A stretch of DNA of 64,000 nt from Massilia putida (GCF_001941825.1 NZ_CP019038.1:4836001-4900000), one strand, 5' to 3'. Positions 34,633-44,330 are shown, counted from the first letter of the stretch. Program-made: numbers and translations. Notes: generated from the letters alone by a model not told the origin.

Positions 34633-35346
34633 TTAACGTTGGTTGCGTACGATGGCGACGTCGACGCCGCTGTCGAGCAGTTTCGCGCGCGCCTTGTTCA
34701 TGGCTTCGACCTGGTTGTACGGACCGAGGCGCACGCGGTGCAGCACGCCGCTGTCGCTCGTGCGGTCGCTGATCGCCGCCTCGAAGCCGAGCAGCGCGAG
34801 CTTGGCGCGCGTGGCTTCGGCATCGGACAGGTCGCGGAACGCGCCGGCCTGCAGGTAATAAATGTAGTCGCCGGCGGCGCTTGCCGCGGCCGGCGCCGCC
34901 GGTGCGGGTGCCGGTGCGGGCGCCGCGGACGCGACGCGCGTCTCCGGCTTCGGTTCGGCCTTGGCCGGCGCCGTGTCCTTCATCGCGGCGATCGCCTGGC
35001 CCAGCGGATCGGCATCGGCGGGCTTGGCGGCGGCGGGAACGTCGGTGCCGGCGCCATTGGTGCGCGCGGCCGCCTTTTCCGCGATCTCCTTGTTCGCTTC
35101 GCGCGCGGCGTCGCGGTTGGGGTACATCGGCTTGTTCGGATCCTGGGCCTGGCCCGGCGCCGGATCGGCCGGGCGACCGGCCTTGACCGTCTTGTCGGTG
35201 AACGGCGAGGCGCCCTTGGTGATCGTCAGCGCCACCGCGACCGCGATACCCAGGCCGACGATCAGGCCGATGATGAGGCCAGTGAGCGTACTGCCCCGCT
35301 GGCGCGAGAAGGAACGAAGCTTATGGTGACGGGAAACGGCGATCAT
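34633..35346 (-). CDS. FtsN-like SPOR-domain protein
   Basis: 237 residues. A short basic cytoplasmic N-terminus, one TM (~20-42; GLIIGLIVGLGIAVAVALTI), a charged then Ala/Pro-rich linker (~45-155) and a C-terminal SPOR domain (~160-235; YYLQAGAFRDLSDAEATRAK, VHRVRLGPYN-like). The layout is that of FtsN-type septal proteins that bind denuded peptidoglycan. The ATG at 35346 is preferred over a TTG three codons upstream. 28 bp after argS, 9 bp before dsbA; an argS-ftsN-like order is seen in other proteobacteria. Confidence 0.88.
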   Translation of the reverse strand: MIAVSRHHKLRSFSRQRGSTLTGLIIGLIVGLGIAVAVALTITKGASPFTDKTVKAGRPADPAPGQAQDPNKPMYPNRDAAREANKEIAEKAAARTNGAGTDVPAAAKPADADPLGQAIAAMKDTAPAKAEPKPETRVASAAPAPAPAPAAPAAASAAGDYIYYLQAGAFRDLSDAEATRAKLALLGFEAAISDRTSDSGVLHRVRLGPYNQVEAMNKARAKLLDSGVDVAIVRNQR

Positions 35347-35374
35347 GTAGTACAAGGGGTTGTCGTTGGAACGC

Positions 35375-37102
35375 TTACATCTTCTCCGGCGCCGAGACGC
35401 CGATCAGGGCCAGGCCGTTGCGCAGCACCTGGCGGATGGCGGCCGCCAGCGCGAGGCGCGCGAGCTTGGTCGGCTCGTCGTCGTCGAGCAGCCATTTGTG
35501 CGCGAAGTAGTAGCTGTGCAGTTCGCCGGCCAGTTCGCGCAGGTAGAACGCGACCTGGTGCGGGCCCAGCTCGACGAGCGCGCGCTGCAGCATCTCCGGG
35601 TACGTCGACAGCTTCGCCAGCAGACCGGATTCGTGCGAGTTGGTCAGCGGCGACAGGTCGACGTTCGCCAGCTGGGCGACGTCGCCGCCCCAGTTCGCGA
35701 GGGCCGAGCAGATGCGCGCGTGGGCGTACTGGACGTAGTACACGGGGTTCTCGTCGTTGGTCGCGAGGGCGACGTCGACGTCGAACACGAACTCCGTGTC
35801 GGCCTTGCGCGAGATGAGGAAGAAGCGCACGGCGTCGCGGCCGCGGGTCACGTCGCCGTTGCCCGACCATTCGATCAGGTCGCGCACCGTCACGTAGGAA
35901 CCGGCGCGCTTGGAGATCTTGACCTCTTCGCCGTTCTTCATGACGGTGACCATCTTGTGCAGCACGTAGTCGGGATAGCCCTGCGGGATGCCGATGTTCA
36001 CGGCCTGCAGGCCGGCGCGCACGCGGGCGATGGTGCCGTGGTGGTCGCTGCCCTGGATATTGATGGCCTGGTCGAAGCCGCGCTTGAATTTCTGGATGTG
36101 GTAGGCGACGTCCGGCACGAAATAGGTGTAGGTGCCGTCGGACTTGCGCATCACGCGGTCCTTGTCGTCGCCGTATTCCGTCGTCCTGAGCCACAGCGCG
36201 CCGTCCTGCTCGTAGGTCTTGCCGGCGTCGATGAGGGCCTGCACGGCCGCGTCGACCTTGCCGTCCGTGTACAGCGAGGACTCGAGATAGTAATTGTCGA
36301 ACTTGACGCCGAACGCCTGCAGGTCCTGGTCCTGCTCGTTGCGCAGGTACGTCACGGCGAAGCGGCGGATCGATTCGATGTCGTCGACGTCGCCGCTGGC
36401 GGTGGCCGGCTGGCCGTCGCTGGCCGACACGGTTTTCTTCGCTAGGAAGTCGGCGGCGATGTCGGCGATGTAGTCGCCGTTGTATGCCGATTCCGGCCAC
36501 TCGGCGTCGCCCGGCTTGAAGCCGCGCGCGCGCGCCTGGACGGACGTGGCCAGGGTGGCGATCTGCACGCCGGCGTCGTTGTAATAGAACTCGCGGGTGA
36601 CCTGGTGGCCCTGCGATTCGAACAGCGACGACAGCGCGTCGCCCAGCGCCGCCTGGCGGCCGTGGCCCACGTGCAGGGGGCCGGTCGGGTTGGCCGACAC
36701 GAATTCGATGATCACGTGGTGGTCATGCCCCGACTCGCCGCGGCCGAAGGCGTCGCCCTGCTGCAGGACGGTTTTCACGACGGACTGCTTGGCGCTGGCC
36801 GCCACGCGCAGGTTGATGAAGCCGGGGCCGGCCACGTCGGCCGATTCGACGAGGCCCGCTGCCAGCGGGTCGGCCAGCAGCGCGGCGACGAGGCGGGTGG
36901 CCAGTTCGCGCGGGTTGGTCTTCAGCGGCTTGGCCAGCTGCATGGCGATGTTGCAGGCGATGTCGCCGTGGCTGGGATCGCGTGGGCGTTCAAGGACAAC
37001 TTTCGGATTAACGTCAGTGGGCGCGAGATCGCTGCCCGCGACAATGGGGGCCAGCGCGGCCTGGAACAGGGCAACGATCTCTTGTTTTTGTTGGGCGAGC
37101 AT
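35375..37102 (-). CDS. argS: Arginyl-tRNA synthetase
   Basis: 575 residues. Class I synthetase charging tRNA(Arg). The N-terminal tRNA-binding domain is followed by the HIGH signature as [20 protein letters not shown], the degenerate KMSKS region ([18 protein letters not shown]), and the DALR anticodon-binding domain ([12 protein letters not shown]). ATG at 37102. First gene of a seven-gene minus-strand operon ending at 30739; all gaps are at most 28 bp. Confidence 0.97.
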   Translation of the reverse strand: MLAQQKQEIVALFQAALAPIVAGSDLAPTDVNPKVVLERPRDPSHGDIACNIAMQLAKPLKTNPRELATRLVAALLADPLAAGLVESADVAGPGFINLRVAASAKQSVVKTVLQQGDAFGRGESGHDHHVIIEFVSANPTGPLHVGHGRQAALGDALSSLFESQGHQVTREFYYNDAGVQIATLATSVQARARGFKPGDAEWPESAYNGDYIADIAADFLAKKTVSASDGQPATASGDVDDIESIRRFAVTYLRNEQDQDLQAFGVKFDNYYLESSLYTDGKVDAAVQALIDAGKTYEQDGALWLRTTEYGDDKDRVMRKSDGTYTYFVPDVAYHIQKFKRGFDQAINIQGSDHHGTIARVRAGLQAVNIGIPQGYPDYVLHKMVTVMKNGEEVKISKRAGSYVTVRDLIEWSGNGDVTRGRDAVRFFLISRKADTEFVFDVDVALATNDENPVYYVQYAHARICSALANWGGDVAQLANVDLSPLTNSHESGLLAKLSTYPEMLQRALVELGPHQVAFYLRELAGELHSYYFAHKWLLDDDEPTKLARLALAAAIRQVLRNGLALIGVSAPEKM

Positions 37103-37284
37103 GAGCTGTGGTCGAAAATATAATGGTCGGTGCGGCGCGGTGGCAGGGCCACGGGCAGGCTAAGCAATCATTATACTGGTTTGACGCAACGCGCCACCAT
37201 CCCGGGACGGCGGAACAAGTCTCGCTTAAGCCTGCGCAACGCGTAACCGTTACAATGTGCGTCTTTATGCATTGATCGATTGCC

Positions 37285-38865
37285 ATGACCGAAAAGCGTC
37301 CGACGCTCACCCTCAAACCCAAGGCCGGCGGCCGCAACGGCGGCAAAAAGGCCGGCCCGGCCCGGCCGGGTGGCGCGCCCGGCAAGGGGCAGACCGCCCC
37401 GCGCGGCCCCGGCGGCACGCCGCCGCGCGGCAAGGAGAGCAGCACGCAGCGTATCGAGCCGGCCCAGCGCGACGCCGGCCATGCGCCGTCCCGTCCGAAG
37501 GAAGAGGGCCCGCGCCTGCGTCAAAGCTACGAGGTCAAGGCCCACGTCCAGCTCGATTACAGTCCCGACCTGCGCACCGATTCCCTCGCGTTCGCCCTGC
37601 TGGGCGCGGCGAGCAGCCTCGCGCGCGTGCGCGCCGGCATGGCGCTGCCCCAGGCGCTGGCCGAGGTGTTCCAGGCCTATGATGCGCCGCCGCACGCGCG
37701 CGGCGCGATGCAGGACATCGCCTACCGCACCATGCGCCAGCTGGGGCGCAGCGGGGTGTTGTTGGGCCTGATGACGAGCAAGGCGCCCGAGCCCGCCATG
37801 CTGGCCGGCCTGCTGGAATGCGCGCTGGCGCTGCTCGACCCGCCCGAGGGCCTCGATCCGCCCTACGACGCCTTCACGGTCGTCGACCAGGCCGTCTTTG
37901 CTGCCGGCGCCCACCCGGATTTCGCCCATGCGAAGGCGATGGTGAACGCCGTGCTGCGCCGCTTCCTGCGCGAGCGCGAGCAACTGGTGGCGACCGCCGT
38001 GCGCGACTCTGTCGCCCAGTGGAATTATCCGCAATGGTGGATCGATGCCGTGCGCGCCGCGTACCCGGCCGACTGGCAGGGCATCCTCCTGGCCGGCAAC
38101 CGCCAGCCGCCGCTGACCCTGCGCGTGAACCGCCGCAAGACCGATGTCGACACCTACCTGAAAACGCTGGCGGCCGCCGGCATGCAGGCGGAACAGGTGG
38201 GCCCGAGCGCCGTGCGCCTGGCACAGGCCGTGGGCGTGACGCAGATCCCGGGCTTTGCCGACGGCCTCGTCTCCGTGCAGGATGCGGGCGCCCAGCTGGC
38301 CGCGCCGCTGCTCGACCTCCGTGACGGCATGCGCGTGCTGGATGCCTGCGCGGCCCCGGGCGGCAAAAGCGGCCACATCCTGGAAACGGCGGACGTCGAC
38401 CTGACGGCGCTGGACGCGGACGCGCGCCGCCTCGTCCGCGTCGACCAGAATCTGCAGCGCCTGGGCCTGGCCGCGACCGTCAAGGCGGGCGCGGCCGAAG
38501 CCACGGATTGGTGGGATGGTCGTCAATACGATCGTATCCTCGCCGACGTGCCGTGCACGGCGTCCGGCATCGTGCGCCGCCACCCGGACATCCGCTGGTT
38601 GCGCCGCAAGAGTGACGCCCACCAACTTGCAACACTTTCCAGCAAAATACTCGACAACCTTTGGCAGATGCTCCGGCCCGATGGTAAATTGCTGTTCGTG
38701 ACATGTTCGCTCTGGCCGCAGGAATCGGAAGCGCAGGCCGCCGCCTTCGCGGCGCGCCACGGTGCGGTCCGTCTCGATGCGCCGGGCCAACTGCTTCCTC
38801 GAAGTGGCGCCGGGCAGGATCATGACGGTCTGTTCTACGCCCTGTTCCACAAGGCCCGAGCGTGA
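37285..38865 (+). CDS. rsmB: 16S rRNA (cytosine-5-)-methyltransferase, RsmB family
   Basis: 526 residues. Methylates C967 of 16S rRNA (E. coli numbering) with SAM. A basic, Gly/Pro/Lys-rich disordered leader (~1-75) precedes a NusB-like domain (~95-240) and the Rossmann methyltransferase domain. SAM loop VLDACAAPGGKSGH, first catalytic Cys in ADVPCTASGIVRRHPD, second in FVTCSLWPQE. The N-terminal extension is longer than in E. coli RsmB (429 aa) and may bind RNA. Opens an operon with DUF4390 and ntrYX. A -10-like TACAAT lies at 37251. Confidence 0.92.
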   Translation: MTEKRPTLTLKPKAGGRNGGKKAGPARPGGAPGKGQTAPRGPGGTPPRGKESSTQRIEPAQRDAGHAPSRPKEEGPRLRQSYEVKAHVQLDYSPDLRTDSLAFALLGAASSLARVRAGMALPQALAEVFQAYDAPPHARGAMQDIAYRTMRQLGRSGVLLGLMTSKAPEPAMLAGLLECALALLDPPEGLDPPYDAFTVVDQAVFAAGAHPDFAHAKAMVNAVLRRFLREREQLVATAVRDSVAQWNYPQWWIDAVRAAYPADWQGILLAGNRQPPLTLRVNRRKTDVDTYLKTLAAAGMQAEQVGPSAVRLAQAVGVTQIPGFADGLVSVQDAGAQLAAPLLDLRDGMRVLDACAAPGGKSGHILETADVDLTALDADARRLVRVDQNLQRLGLAATVKAGAAEATDWWDGRQYDRILADVPCTASGIVRRHPDIRWLRRKSDAHQLATLSSKILDNLWQMLRPDGKLLFVTCSLWPQESEAQAAAFAARHGAVRLDAPGQLLPRSGAGQDHDGLFYALFHKARA

Positions 38866-38901
38866 GACACCCCGACAACGCTTTTTAAGGCTCTGGCCCT
38901 A

Positions 38902-39465
38902 GTGACTGTACGATTTTTCCTCCTCCTCGCCTGCCAGCTGCTGCTGGCATTGACATGCGCCACGGCGCAGGCGGCCGAAGGGATCGAAATCACCCGCGCC
39001 AGCATCGAATCCTCCGACGACGGCTATCGTCTGTCGGCCGCTTATGCGTTCGACCTGACGCCCGGCCTCGAGCAGGCCATCCAGCACGGGGTGCCGCTGT
39101 CGTTCACCACCGAGATCGATCTGACCCGGCCGCGCTGGTGGTGGACCGACGACCACGCCGTGACCTCGCGCCGCACGCTCAAGCTGAACTACGATGTGCT
39201 GTTCCGCGTCTATCACGTTTCCGCCCCCGGCAGCATCCAGCAGAATTTCGACACGCTCGATGAAGCGCTGCTGGCGATCCGGCGCCCGGCGCGCTGGCTG
39301 ATCGCCCACAAGGGGGACCTCAAACCGGGTGAGACGTACAACGTCACCGTGCGCATGTTCATGGACCGCGAATACCTGTTGAAGCCGCTTCAGGTCGATG
39401 CCTTCAATAATTCCGACTGGCGATTGGCCTCGCACAAAAAGACCTTCACCTACCGTGCGGAGTAA
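38902..39465 (+). CDS. DUF4390 exported protein
   Basis: 187 residues starting at GTG 38902. The N-terminal signal peptide ends in AQA-AE. The rest is a compact beta-rich domain with the motif TRPRWWWTDDHAV and LKLNYDVLFRVYHVS, typical of DUF4390, whose function is unknown. Conserved position between rsmB (37 bp upstream) and the NtrY-like kinase (4 bp downstream) suggests a periplasmic partner of the kinase; that is inference. Confidence 0.9.
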   Translation: MTVRFFLLLACQLLLALTCATAQAAEGIEITRASIESSDDGYRLSAAYAFDLTPGLEQAIQHGVPLSFTTEIDLTRPRWWWTDDHAVTSRRTLKLNYDVLFRVYHVSAPGSIQQNFDTLDEALLAIRRPARWLIAHKGDLKPGETYNVTVRMFMDREYLLKPLQVDAFNNSDWRLASHKKTFTYRAE

Positions 39466-39468
39466 GCC

Positions 39469-41757
39469 GTGATCAAGGCCTTGCGCTACGCCCTGGTGAT
39501 CGGCAGCGCGATCGCGTCGATCCTGCTGTTCCTGCTCGCGTCCGCGTCCAGCAACACGGGTTTCTTCGCCCACGACTTCACCTGGCTGCTGGGCCTGATC
39601 CTCGGCGTGGCCGGGGCCTTGTTCATCCTGGTGCTGGTCGCGTTCTGGCGCCTGTATTCGCGCTACAAGGCGGGCAAGTTCGGCTCGCGCCTGATGGTCC
39701 GGCTGATGATGCTGTTCGGCGGTATCGGCATTCTTCCCGGGCTCGTCGTCTTCATGGTCTCCGTGCAGTTCGTCTCGCACTCGATCGAATCGTGGTTCGA
39801 CGTCAAGATCGAAGCCGCGCTCGATTCCGGCCTGAACCTGTCGCGCGCCGCGCTCGACGAAGCCGTGGCCGACCTGAACGCCAACGCGGGCACGGTCGCC
39901 GCCACGCTGGCGGGGCAGGGCGAACGGGATGCCCAGACCATCCTCGCGCGCGCGCTCGACGACGGCAACGGCATGCAGAGCGCGCTGCTGCTGGACGCCA
40001 CCGGCAAGCTGGTGGCGAGCGCCACCGAGGACCGCCACGCCGTCCTGGCCGCCGACCTGCCCACGCCGCAGATGCTCAAGCAGGCCGCGATGCCGGGCGG
40101 TTACGCGCGTCCGGAAGGCGGCATCGACGACGATTTCCGCGAGGCGCGCGGCGACCAGCCCACCGCCCTCGACGCCGCCACCGGCCTGCGCCTGCGCGTG
40201 GTGGTGGCCGTGCCGGAGCCGCCCGGCATGGCGCCGCGCTACCTGCAGCTGACGCAGGCCGTGCCCGTCAACCTGGCGTCGAACGCCGCCGTGCTGAGTA
40301 CCGCCTACCGCGAATACCAGGAGCGCTTCGCCGCGCGCACGGGCCTGCGCAAGATGTACATCGGCACGCTCACGCTGACGCTGCTGCTGGCGATCTTTTC
40401 CGCCATCGGCGCCGCATTCCTCATCGCCGGCAACCTGGCCCAGCCCCTGCTCGTGCTGGCCGAGGGCACGCGCGCCGTGGCCGAGGGCGACCTGTCGCCG
40501 CGTCCGATCGTCGAGACCAACGACGAACTGGGCACGCTCACCCAATCGTTCAACGCGATGACGGGCCAGCTGTTCGAGGCCCGCTCCGCCGTCGAACGCA
40601 ACCGCGCCGCGCTGGAAAGCGCCAAGGCCCACCTGGAATCGGTGCTCGCGAATATGTCGGCCGGCGTGATCGTGATGGATGCCGACGGCGTCGTCGTCAA
40701 CGCCAACGATGCCGTGCACCGCATCCTGCAGGTCGACGTGGCGTCGCTGGCCGGCCGTCCGCTCGACGAGATCGAGGGGCTGGAAGTCTTCGCCGGCGCC
40801 GTCACGCGCGCCTTTTCCGCCCAGAGCGCGCAGTCGGCCGCGGGCCGCGGCCGCGGGCGCTCGCACTGGCAGCAGCAGATCGAAATCCCGCGCCGTCCCG
40901 GCACCGGCGACGACCACGACATCACCCTGCTCGCGCGCGGCTCGCGCCTGCCGGTGGGGGCGGGCAGCGGTTTCATCGTCGTGTTCGACGATATCTCCGA
41001 CGTGATCTCGGCCCAGCGTTCCGTGGCCTGGGGCGAGGTCGCGCGCCGCCTCGCGCACGAGATCAAGAACCCGCTCACGCCGATCCAGCTGTCGGCCGAG
41101 CGCCTGCAAATGAAACTGGCCGACCGCGTCGACCCGGACGCCGCCGCGCTCCTCAACAAGGCCACCGACACCATCGTCAGCCAGGTGGCCGCGATGAAGC
41201 GCATGGTCGACGACTTCCGCGACTACGCGCGCACGCCCCCGGCCGTGCTGTCGCCCCTGGACCTGAACGATTTGATTGACGAGATCCTGCACCTGTATTT
41301 ATCCGAGGACGGTTCGGACGTGATCCATCCGTCCCTGCAGCCGGGCCTGCCGCGCGTGATGGGCGACACGACCCAGCTGCGCCAGGTGATCCACAACCTG
41401 CTGCAGAACGCGCAGGACGCGCTGGCCGACCGCACGAACCACGACGAGCCGCCGCGTATCGACGTCATTACGGAGACCATCCACTACGTCGGCGCGGACG
41501 GCTGCACGGGCACCGCGGTGCGCCTGGCGATCGTCGACAACGGACCCGGTTTCGCGCCCAAGATCCTGTCGCGCGCATTCGAACCGTACGTGACGTCGAA
41601 GGCGCGCGGTACGGGCCTGGGCCTGCCGATGGTCAAGAAGATCATCGACGAACATGGCGGCCGGATCGACGTTGCCAACCGCGCCGACGGAACTGGCGCT
41701 TCGGTATCGATTTTGCTGTTAAAGTTAGCGCCAGAGGCGAACTTGGCCGAAGCGTGA
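39469..41757 (+). CDS. ntrY: NtrY-like transmembrane histidine kinase
   Basis: 762 residues. Three N-terminal TM helices (~8-30, ~42-65, ~78-102), a periplasmic region (~105-295), a fourth TM (~303-325), then HAMP (~328-380), PAS (~390-500), HisKA with phospho-His in RRLAHEIKNPLTPIQ and a HATPase domain with N box NLLQNAQDAL and G boxes DNGPGF / GTGLGLPMVKK. It probably phosphorylates the receiver encoded next. GTG start 4 bp after DUF4390. Named after the nitrogen-linked NtrY/NtrX system, but the signal here is not known. Confidence 0.9.
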   Translation: MIKALRYALVIGSAIASILLFLLASASSNTGFFAHDFTWLLGLILGVAGALFILVLVAFWRLYSRYKAGKFGSRLMVRLMMLFGGIGILPGLVVFMVSVQFVSHSIESWFDVKIEAALDSGLNLSRAALDEAVADLNANAGTVAATLAGQGERDAQTILARALDDGNGMQSALLLDATGKLVASATEDRHAVLAADLPTPQMLKQAAMPGGYARPEGGIDDDFREARGDQPTALDAATGLRLRVVVAVPEPPGMAPRYLQLTQAVPVNLASNAAVLSTAYREYQERFAARTGLRKMYIGTLTLTLLLAIFSAIGAAFLIAGNLAQPLLVLAEGTRAVAEGDLSPRPIVETNDELGTLTQSFNAMTGQLFEARSAVERNRAALESAKAHLESVLANMSAGVIVMDADGVVVNANDAVHRILQVDVASLAGRPLDEIEGLEVFAGAVTRAFSAQSAQSAAGRGRGRSHWQQQIEIPRRPGTGDDHDITLLARGSRLPVGAGSGFIVVFDDISDVISAQRSVAWGEVARRLAHEIKNPLTPIQLSAERLQMKLADRVDPDAAALLNKATDTIVSQVAAMKRMVDDFRDYARTPPAVLSPLDLNDLIDEILHLYLSEDGSDVIHPSLQPGLPRVMGDTTQLRQVIHNLLQNAQDALADRTNHDEPPRIDVITETIHYVGADGCTGTAVRLAIVDNGPGFAPKILSRAFEPYVTSKARGTGLGLPMVKKIIDEHGGRIDVANRADGTGASVSILLLKLAPEANLAEA

Positions 41758-41850
41758 ATCGCGCATAGAATCTTGGCTGTATAAGAGGCCTCCCGGAGAG
41801 ATAGGCCGGCGCCTCCAAAGAGAGAGTCAGATCAAAAAAGGCATAACAAG

Positions 41851-42603
41851 ATGGCGAACATACTCGTAGTTGACGATGAAATGGGCATCCGCGAGCTGCT
41901 CTCGGAAATCCTTGGCGACGAGGGACATGCGGTCCAGCTGGCGGAAAACGCGCAGCAGGCCCGCCAGGCGCGCCAGCAGGGCGCCCCCGACCTGGTGCTG
42001 CTCGACATCTGGATGCCCGATACCGACGGCGTCACGCTGCTGAAGGAATGGCAGCGCGACGGTCTGTTGACGATGCCGGTCATCATGATGTCGGGCCACG
42101 CCACCATCGACACCGCCGTGGAAGCGACCCGCATCGGCGCCCTGAACTTCCTGGAAAAACCGATCGCCCTGCAAAAGCTGCTGAAAGCCGTGCAACAAGG
42201 CCTGCAGCGTGGCCAGGAAGTGGCGCGCGCGCCTGCCATCGCGCCGCGTCCGATGGCCACCGCGGCGTCCGTCGCGGCCCCCGTGCCGGAACCCAGCGCC
42301 GCCGTGCAACCCATGTACGCGCCGCAGCCGCAGGGCGGGTCAATGGGCGCGTCGATGGGCATGGCCCGTCCCGTCAGCAATGGCGAGGCGCACGCGCACG
42401 GCTACACGCTGTCGTTCGACCTGCCGCTGCGCGAGGCGCGCGACGCGTTCGAACGCATGTACTTCGAGCACCACCTCGGCCGCGAAGGCGGTTCGATGAC
42501 GCGCGTGGCCGAAAAGACGGGCCTGGAACGTACCCACCTGTACCGCAAGCTCAAGCAGCTCGGCGTCGAGCCGGGCAAGCTGGGCAAGAAGAGTGCACAG
42601 TAA
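41851..42603 (+). CDS. NtrX-like response regulator: receiver plus Fis-type HTH, no AAA+ domain
   Basis: 250 residues. Receiver domain (~1-118) with Asp in LVLLDIWMPDTDG, Thr/Ser position in IMMSGHA and Lys in FLEKPI. A ~60-residue linker rich in Ala, Pro and Met follows (QPQGGSMGASMGMARPVS), then a Fis-type helix-turn-helix (~205-245; TRVAEKTGLERTHLYRKLK). The AAA+ sigma-54-activating domain of true NtrX is absent, so it cannot activate sigma-54 RNA polymerase directly. The layout resembles RegA/PrrA. A possible promoter (TAGAAT, TATAAG) lies in the 93-bp gap after ntrY. The stop overlaps the next gene. Confidence 0.88.
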   Translation: MANILVVDDEMGIRELLSEILGDEGHAVQLAENAQQARQARQQGAPDLVLLDIWMPDTDGVTLLKEWQRDGLLTMPVIMMSGHATIDTAVEATRIGALNFLEKPIALQKLLKAVQQGLQRGQEVARAPAIAPRPMATAASVAAPVPEPSAAVQPMYAPQPQGGSMGASMGMARPVSNGEAHAHGYTLSFDLPLREARDAFERMYFEHHLGREGGSMTRVAEKTGLERTHLYRKLKQLGVEPGKLGKKSAQ

Positions 42604-42991
42604 TCCCGACGGTGCGGCAAACGATGCGCGTACCGTCCTGACCCTCGTTACCGGCGCGGCTGCCTCCACGCGCGAAGCGGCGATCGCCGCTCAGCTTTCC
42701 GATCTGCATGAAGACGACACGCAGGCCATCATCCTCGAAGGCCTAGCGTCCGGAAATTCCCCCCTCGATGACCTGCCGCCGACACAAACCGTTGCGCGGA
42801 TCGCGCCCGGTTGCCTGTGCTGCACCGGCAATCTGGTTTTGCGTGTAACATTGAATCGCCTGCTGCGCCGACGTCCCCGCCGAATCTTCATCGGGGTCGC
42901 CGACAGCGAGCATCTTGATCAGTTGCGATCGTGGTTGCAGTCCGAGCCATACGATCAGCTGTTACGGCTGACTTCCGACCTGAATGCGTGA
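42593..42991 (+). CDS. CobW/COG0523-like fragment without P-loop
   Basis: 132 residues starting at GTG 42593, 11 bp inside the NtrX-like gene, so probably translationally coupled. The middle segment IAPGCLCCTGNLVLRVTLNR matches the metal-binding GCxCC motif and following helix of G3E GTPases, and RRIFIGVADSEHLDQLRSWL fits the next strand and helix. The N-terminal strand VLTLVTGAAAST lacks the GxxGxGKT P-loop, and everything after the first ~120 residues is missing. A metal-binding remnant or small repurposed protein; GTPase activity is not expected. Confidence 0.6.
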   Translation: MHSNPDGAANDARTVLTLVTGAAASTREAAIAAQLSDLHEDDTQAIILEGLASGNSPLDDLPPTQTVARIAPGCLCCTGNLVLRVTLNRLLRRRPRRIFIGVADSEHLDQLRSWLQSEPYDQLLRLTSDLNA

Positions 42992-43155
42992 GTCCCTGCA
43001 GCGTGTTGATGGTGCATTCGTAACAAGTTGTAGAGATTTCTTGAATTCGGTTCCAGTGGCCCCACTTCATAGTTGAAGTGGAAAGAACGAGGAAAGTAAG
43101 CCGTCCGCCGCCGGGCGGCAGCCTTGCACCCATCTGATCGAGTGAAGGAGTCATC

Positions 43156-43413
43156 ATGAACATGATCTATAACAGCGAGCAGTACAGCGTTGTCGAATTT
43201 GGCGTCGATCACAACCTCGAAGCCCTGCGCTTCGGCGGTTACGAGATCGTCGACAAGTCCGGTCGGCGCGAAGCTTTCATCGGCGGCAAACTGGCGCAAG
43301 CGTTCCGGCGTGATGTCAACAACCTGATCGCGAGCGAACCGACCATGGAGGAAATCGACGATTTCCTGGGTTCGTACGACACCCTCATGAGCCAGCCGGT
43401 CGTGCTGCACTGA
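43156..43413 (+). CDS. DUF3567 family protein
   Basis: 85 residues, soluble, acidic. MNMIYNSEQYSVVEFGVDHN and the central GGYEIVDKSGRREAFIGG are typical of DUF3567, a small family I know from Burkholderiales, of unknown function. GAAGGAG lies 8 nt before the ATG. It stands alone: a hairpin (CCACTTC / GAAGTGG, 43063-43081) lies in its leader and a stem follows its stop. Confidence 0.88.
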   Translation: MNMIYNSEQYSVVEFGVDHNLEALRFGGYEIVDKSGRREAFIGGKLAQAFRRDVNNLIASEPTMEEIDDFLGSYDTLMSQPVVLH

Positions 43414-43421
43414 AGTCTTCC

Positions 43422-43443
43422 GGCCGGAGATCGCACTCCGGCC
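43422..43443 (+). terminator. GC-rich stem after the DUF3567 gene
   Basis: GGCCGGAG-ATCGCA-CTCCGGCC, a perfect 8-bp stem 8 bp after the stop. There is no T-run, so it may be an mRNA-stabilising hairpin or a rho-dependent end rather than an intrinsic terminator. Confidence 0.45.
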
Positions 43444-43562
43444 ACCCGCGCCTGCGTGACGCAGCTCTGTTTGGGCCGGCGACGCAGGAGCCATCGTCTC
43501 CCGCATTTTCAAGCAGTTTTTCTCCATATCGGCTTTGCGTCCGCGCATGGTAAGCTTGACCC

Positions 43563-44330
43563 ATGTGTCAACTTCTTGCCATGAATTGCAATGTCCCTAC
43601 CGACATTGTTTTCAGTTTCACCGGCTTCGCCCATCGGGGCGGACGCACGGACACGCATCATGACGGCTGGGGCATCGCTTTTTTCGAAGGCGCCGGTGTG
43701 CGCCATTTCGTCGATCACCAGGCCGCCATCGAGTCGCCCATCGCCGAACTGATCAAGCATTACCCGATCAAGTCGCTGAACGTCATCGCCCACATCCGCA
43801 AGGCCACGCAAGGCCAGGTGGCGCTGGAAAACTGTCATCCGTTCGTGCGCGAGATGTGGGGCCGCTACTGGGTGTTCGCCCACAACGGCGACCTCAAGGG
43901 CTTCGACCCGATCCTCGACGGGCCCTACCGTCCAGTCGGCAATACCGACAGCGAACGCGCCTTCTGCTTCCTGCTGCAGCAATTGCGCGACCGCTTCGGC
44001 GACACGCCGCCCGCGCTGCCCGTGCTGCGCGCGGCCATCGCCGACCTCGTCGCCGTCATCGCGCGCCACGGCACGTTCAACATGATGCTGTCCGACGGCA
44101 CGGCGCTGTTCGCGCACTGCTCGACGAAGCTGTGCTACGTCGTGCGCCAATATCCGTTCGCGGCCGCTTGCCTGGCCGACGAAGACCTGTCCGTCGACTT
44201 TTCCCAGGTGACGACCCCGAACGACCGCGTCGCCATCATCGTCACCACGCCATTGACGACCAACGAGACATGGGCGGACTTCGCGCCCGGCGAACTGAAG
44301 GTGTTCGTGGACGGCCTGCCGCAACCGTGA
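43563..44330 (+). CDS. Class II glutamine amidotransferase (YafJ-like)
   Basis: 255 residues. Ntn-type glutaminase fold with catalytic Cys2 directly after the initiator Met (MCQLLAMNCNVPTD), GGRTDTHHDGWGIAFFEG, IAHIRKATQG and the NGDLKGF loop (FAHNGDLKGFD). It is close to E. coli YafJ and related stand-alone amidotransferases; no synthase domain is fused. The acceptor of the ammonia is not known. It is followed by the EAL-HDOD gene 98 bp later, with a TTGACA in the gap. Confidence 0.9.
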   Translation: MCQLLAMNCNVPTDIVFSFTGFAHRGGRTDTHHDGWGIAFFEGAGVRHFVDHQAAIESPIAELIKHYPIKSLNVIAHIRKATQGQVALENCHPFVREMWGRYWVFAHNGDLKGFDPILDGPYRPVGNTDSERAFCFLLQQLRDRFGDTPPALPVLRAAIADLVAVIARHGTFNMMLSDGTALFAHCSTKLCYVVRQYPFAAACLADEDLSVDFSQVTTPNDRVAIIVTTPLTTNETWADFAPGELKVFVDGLPQP

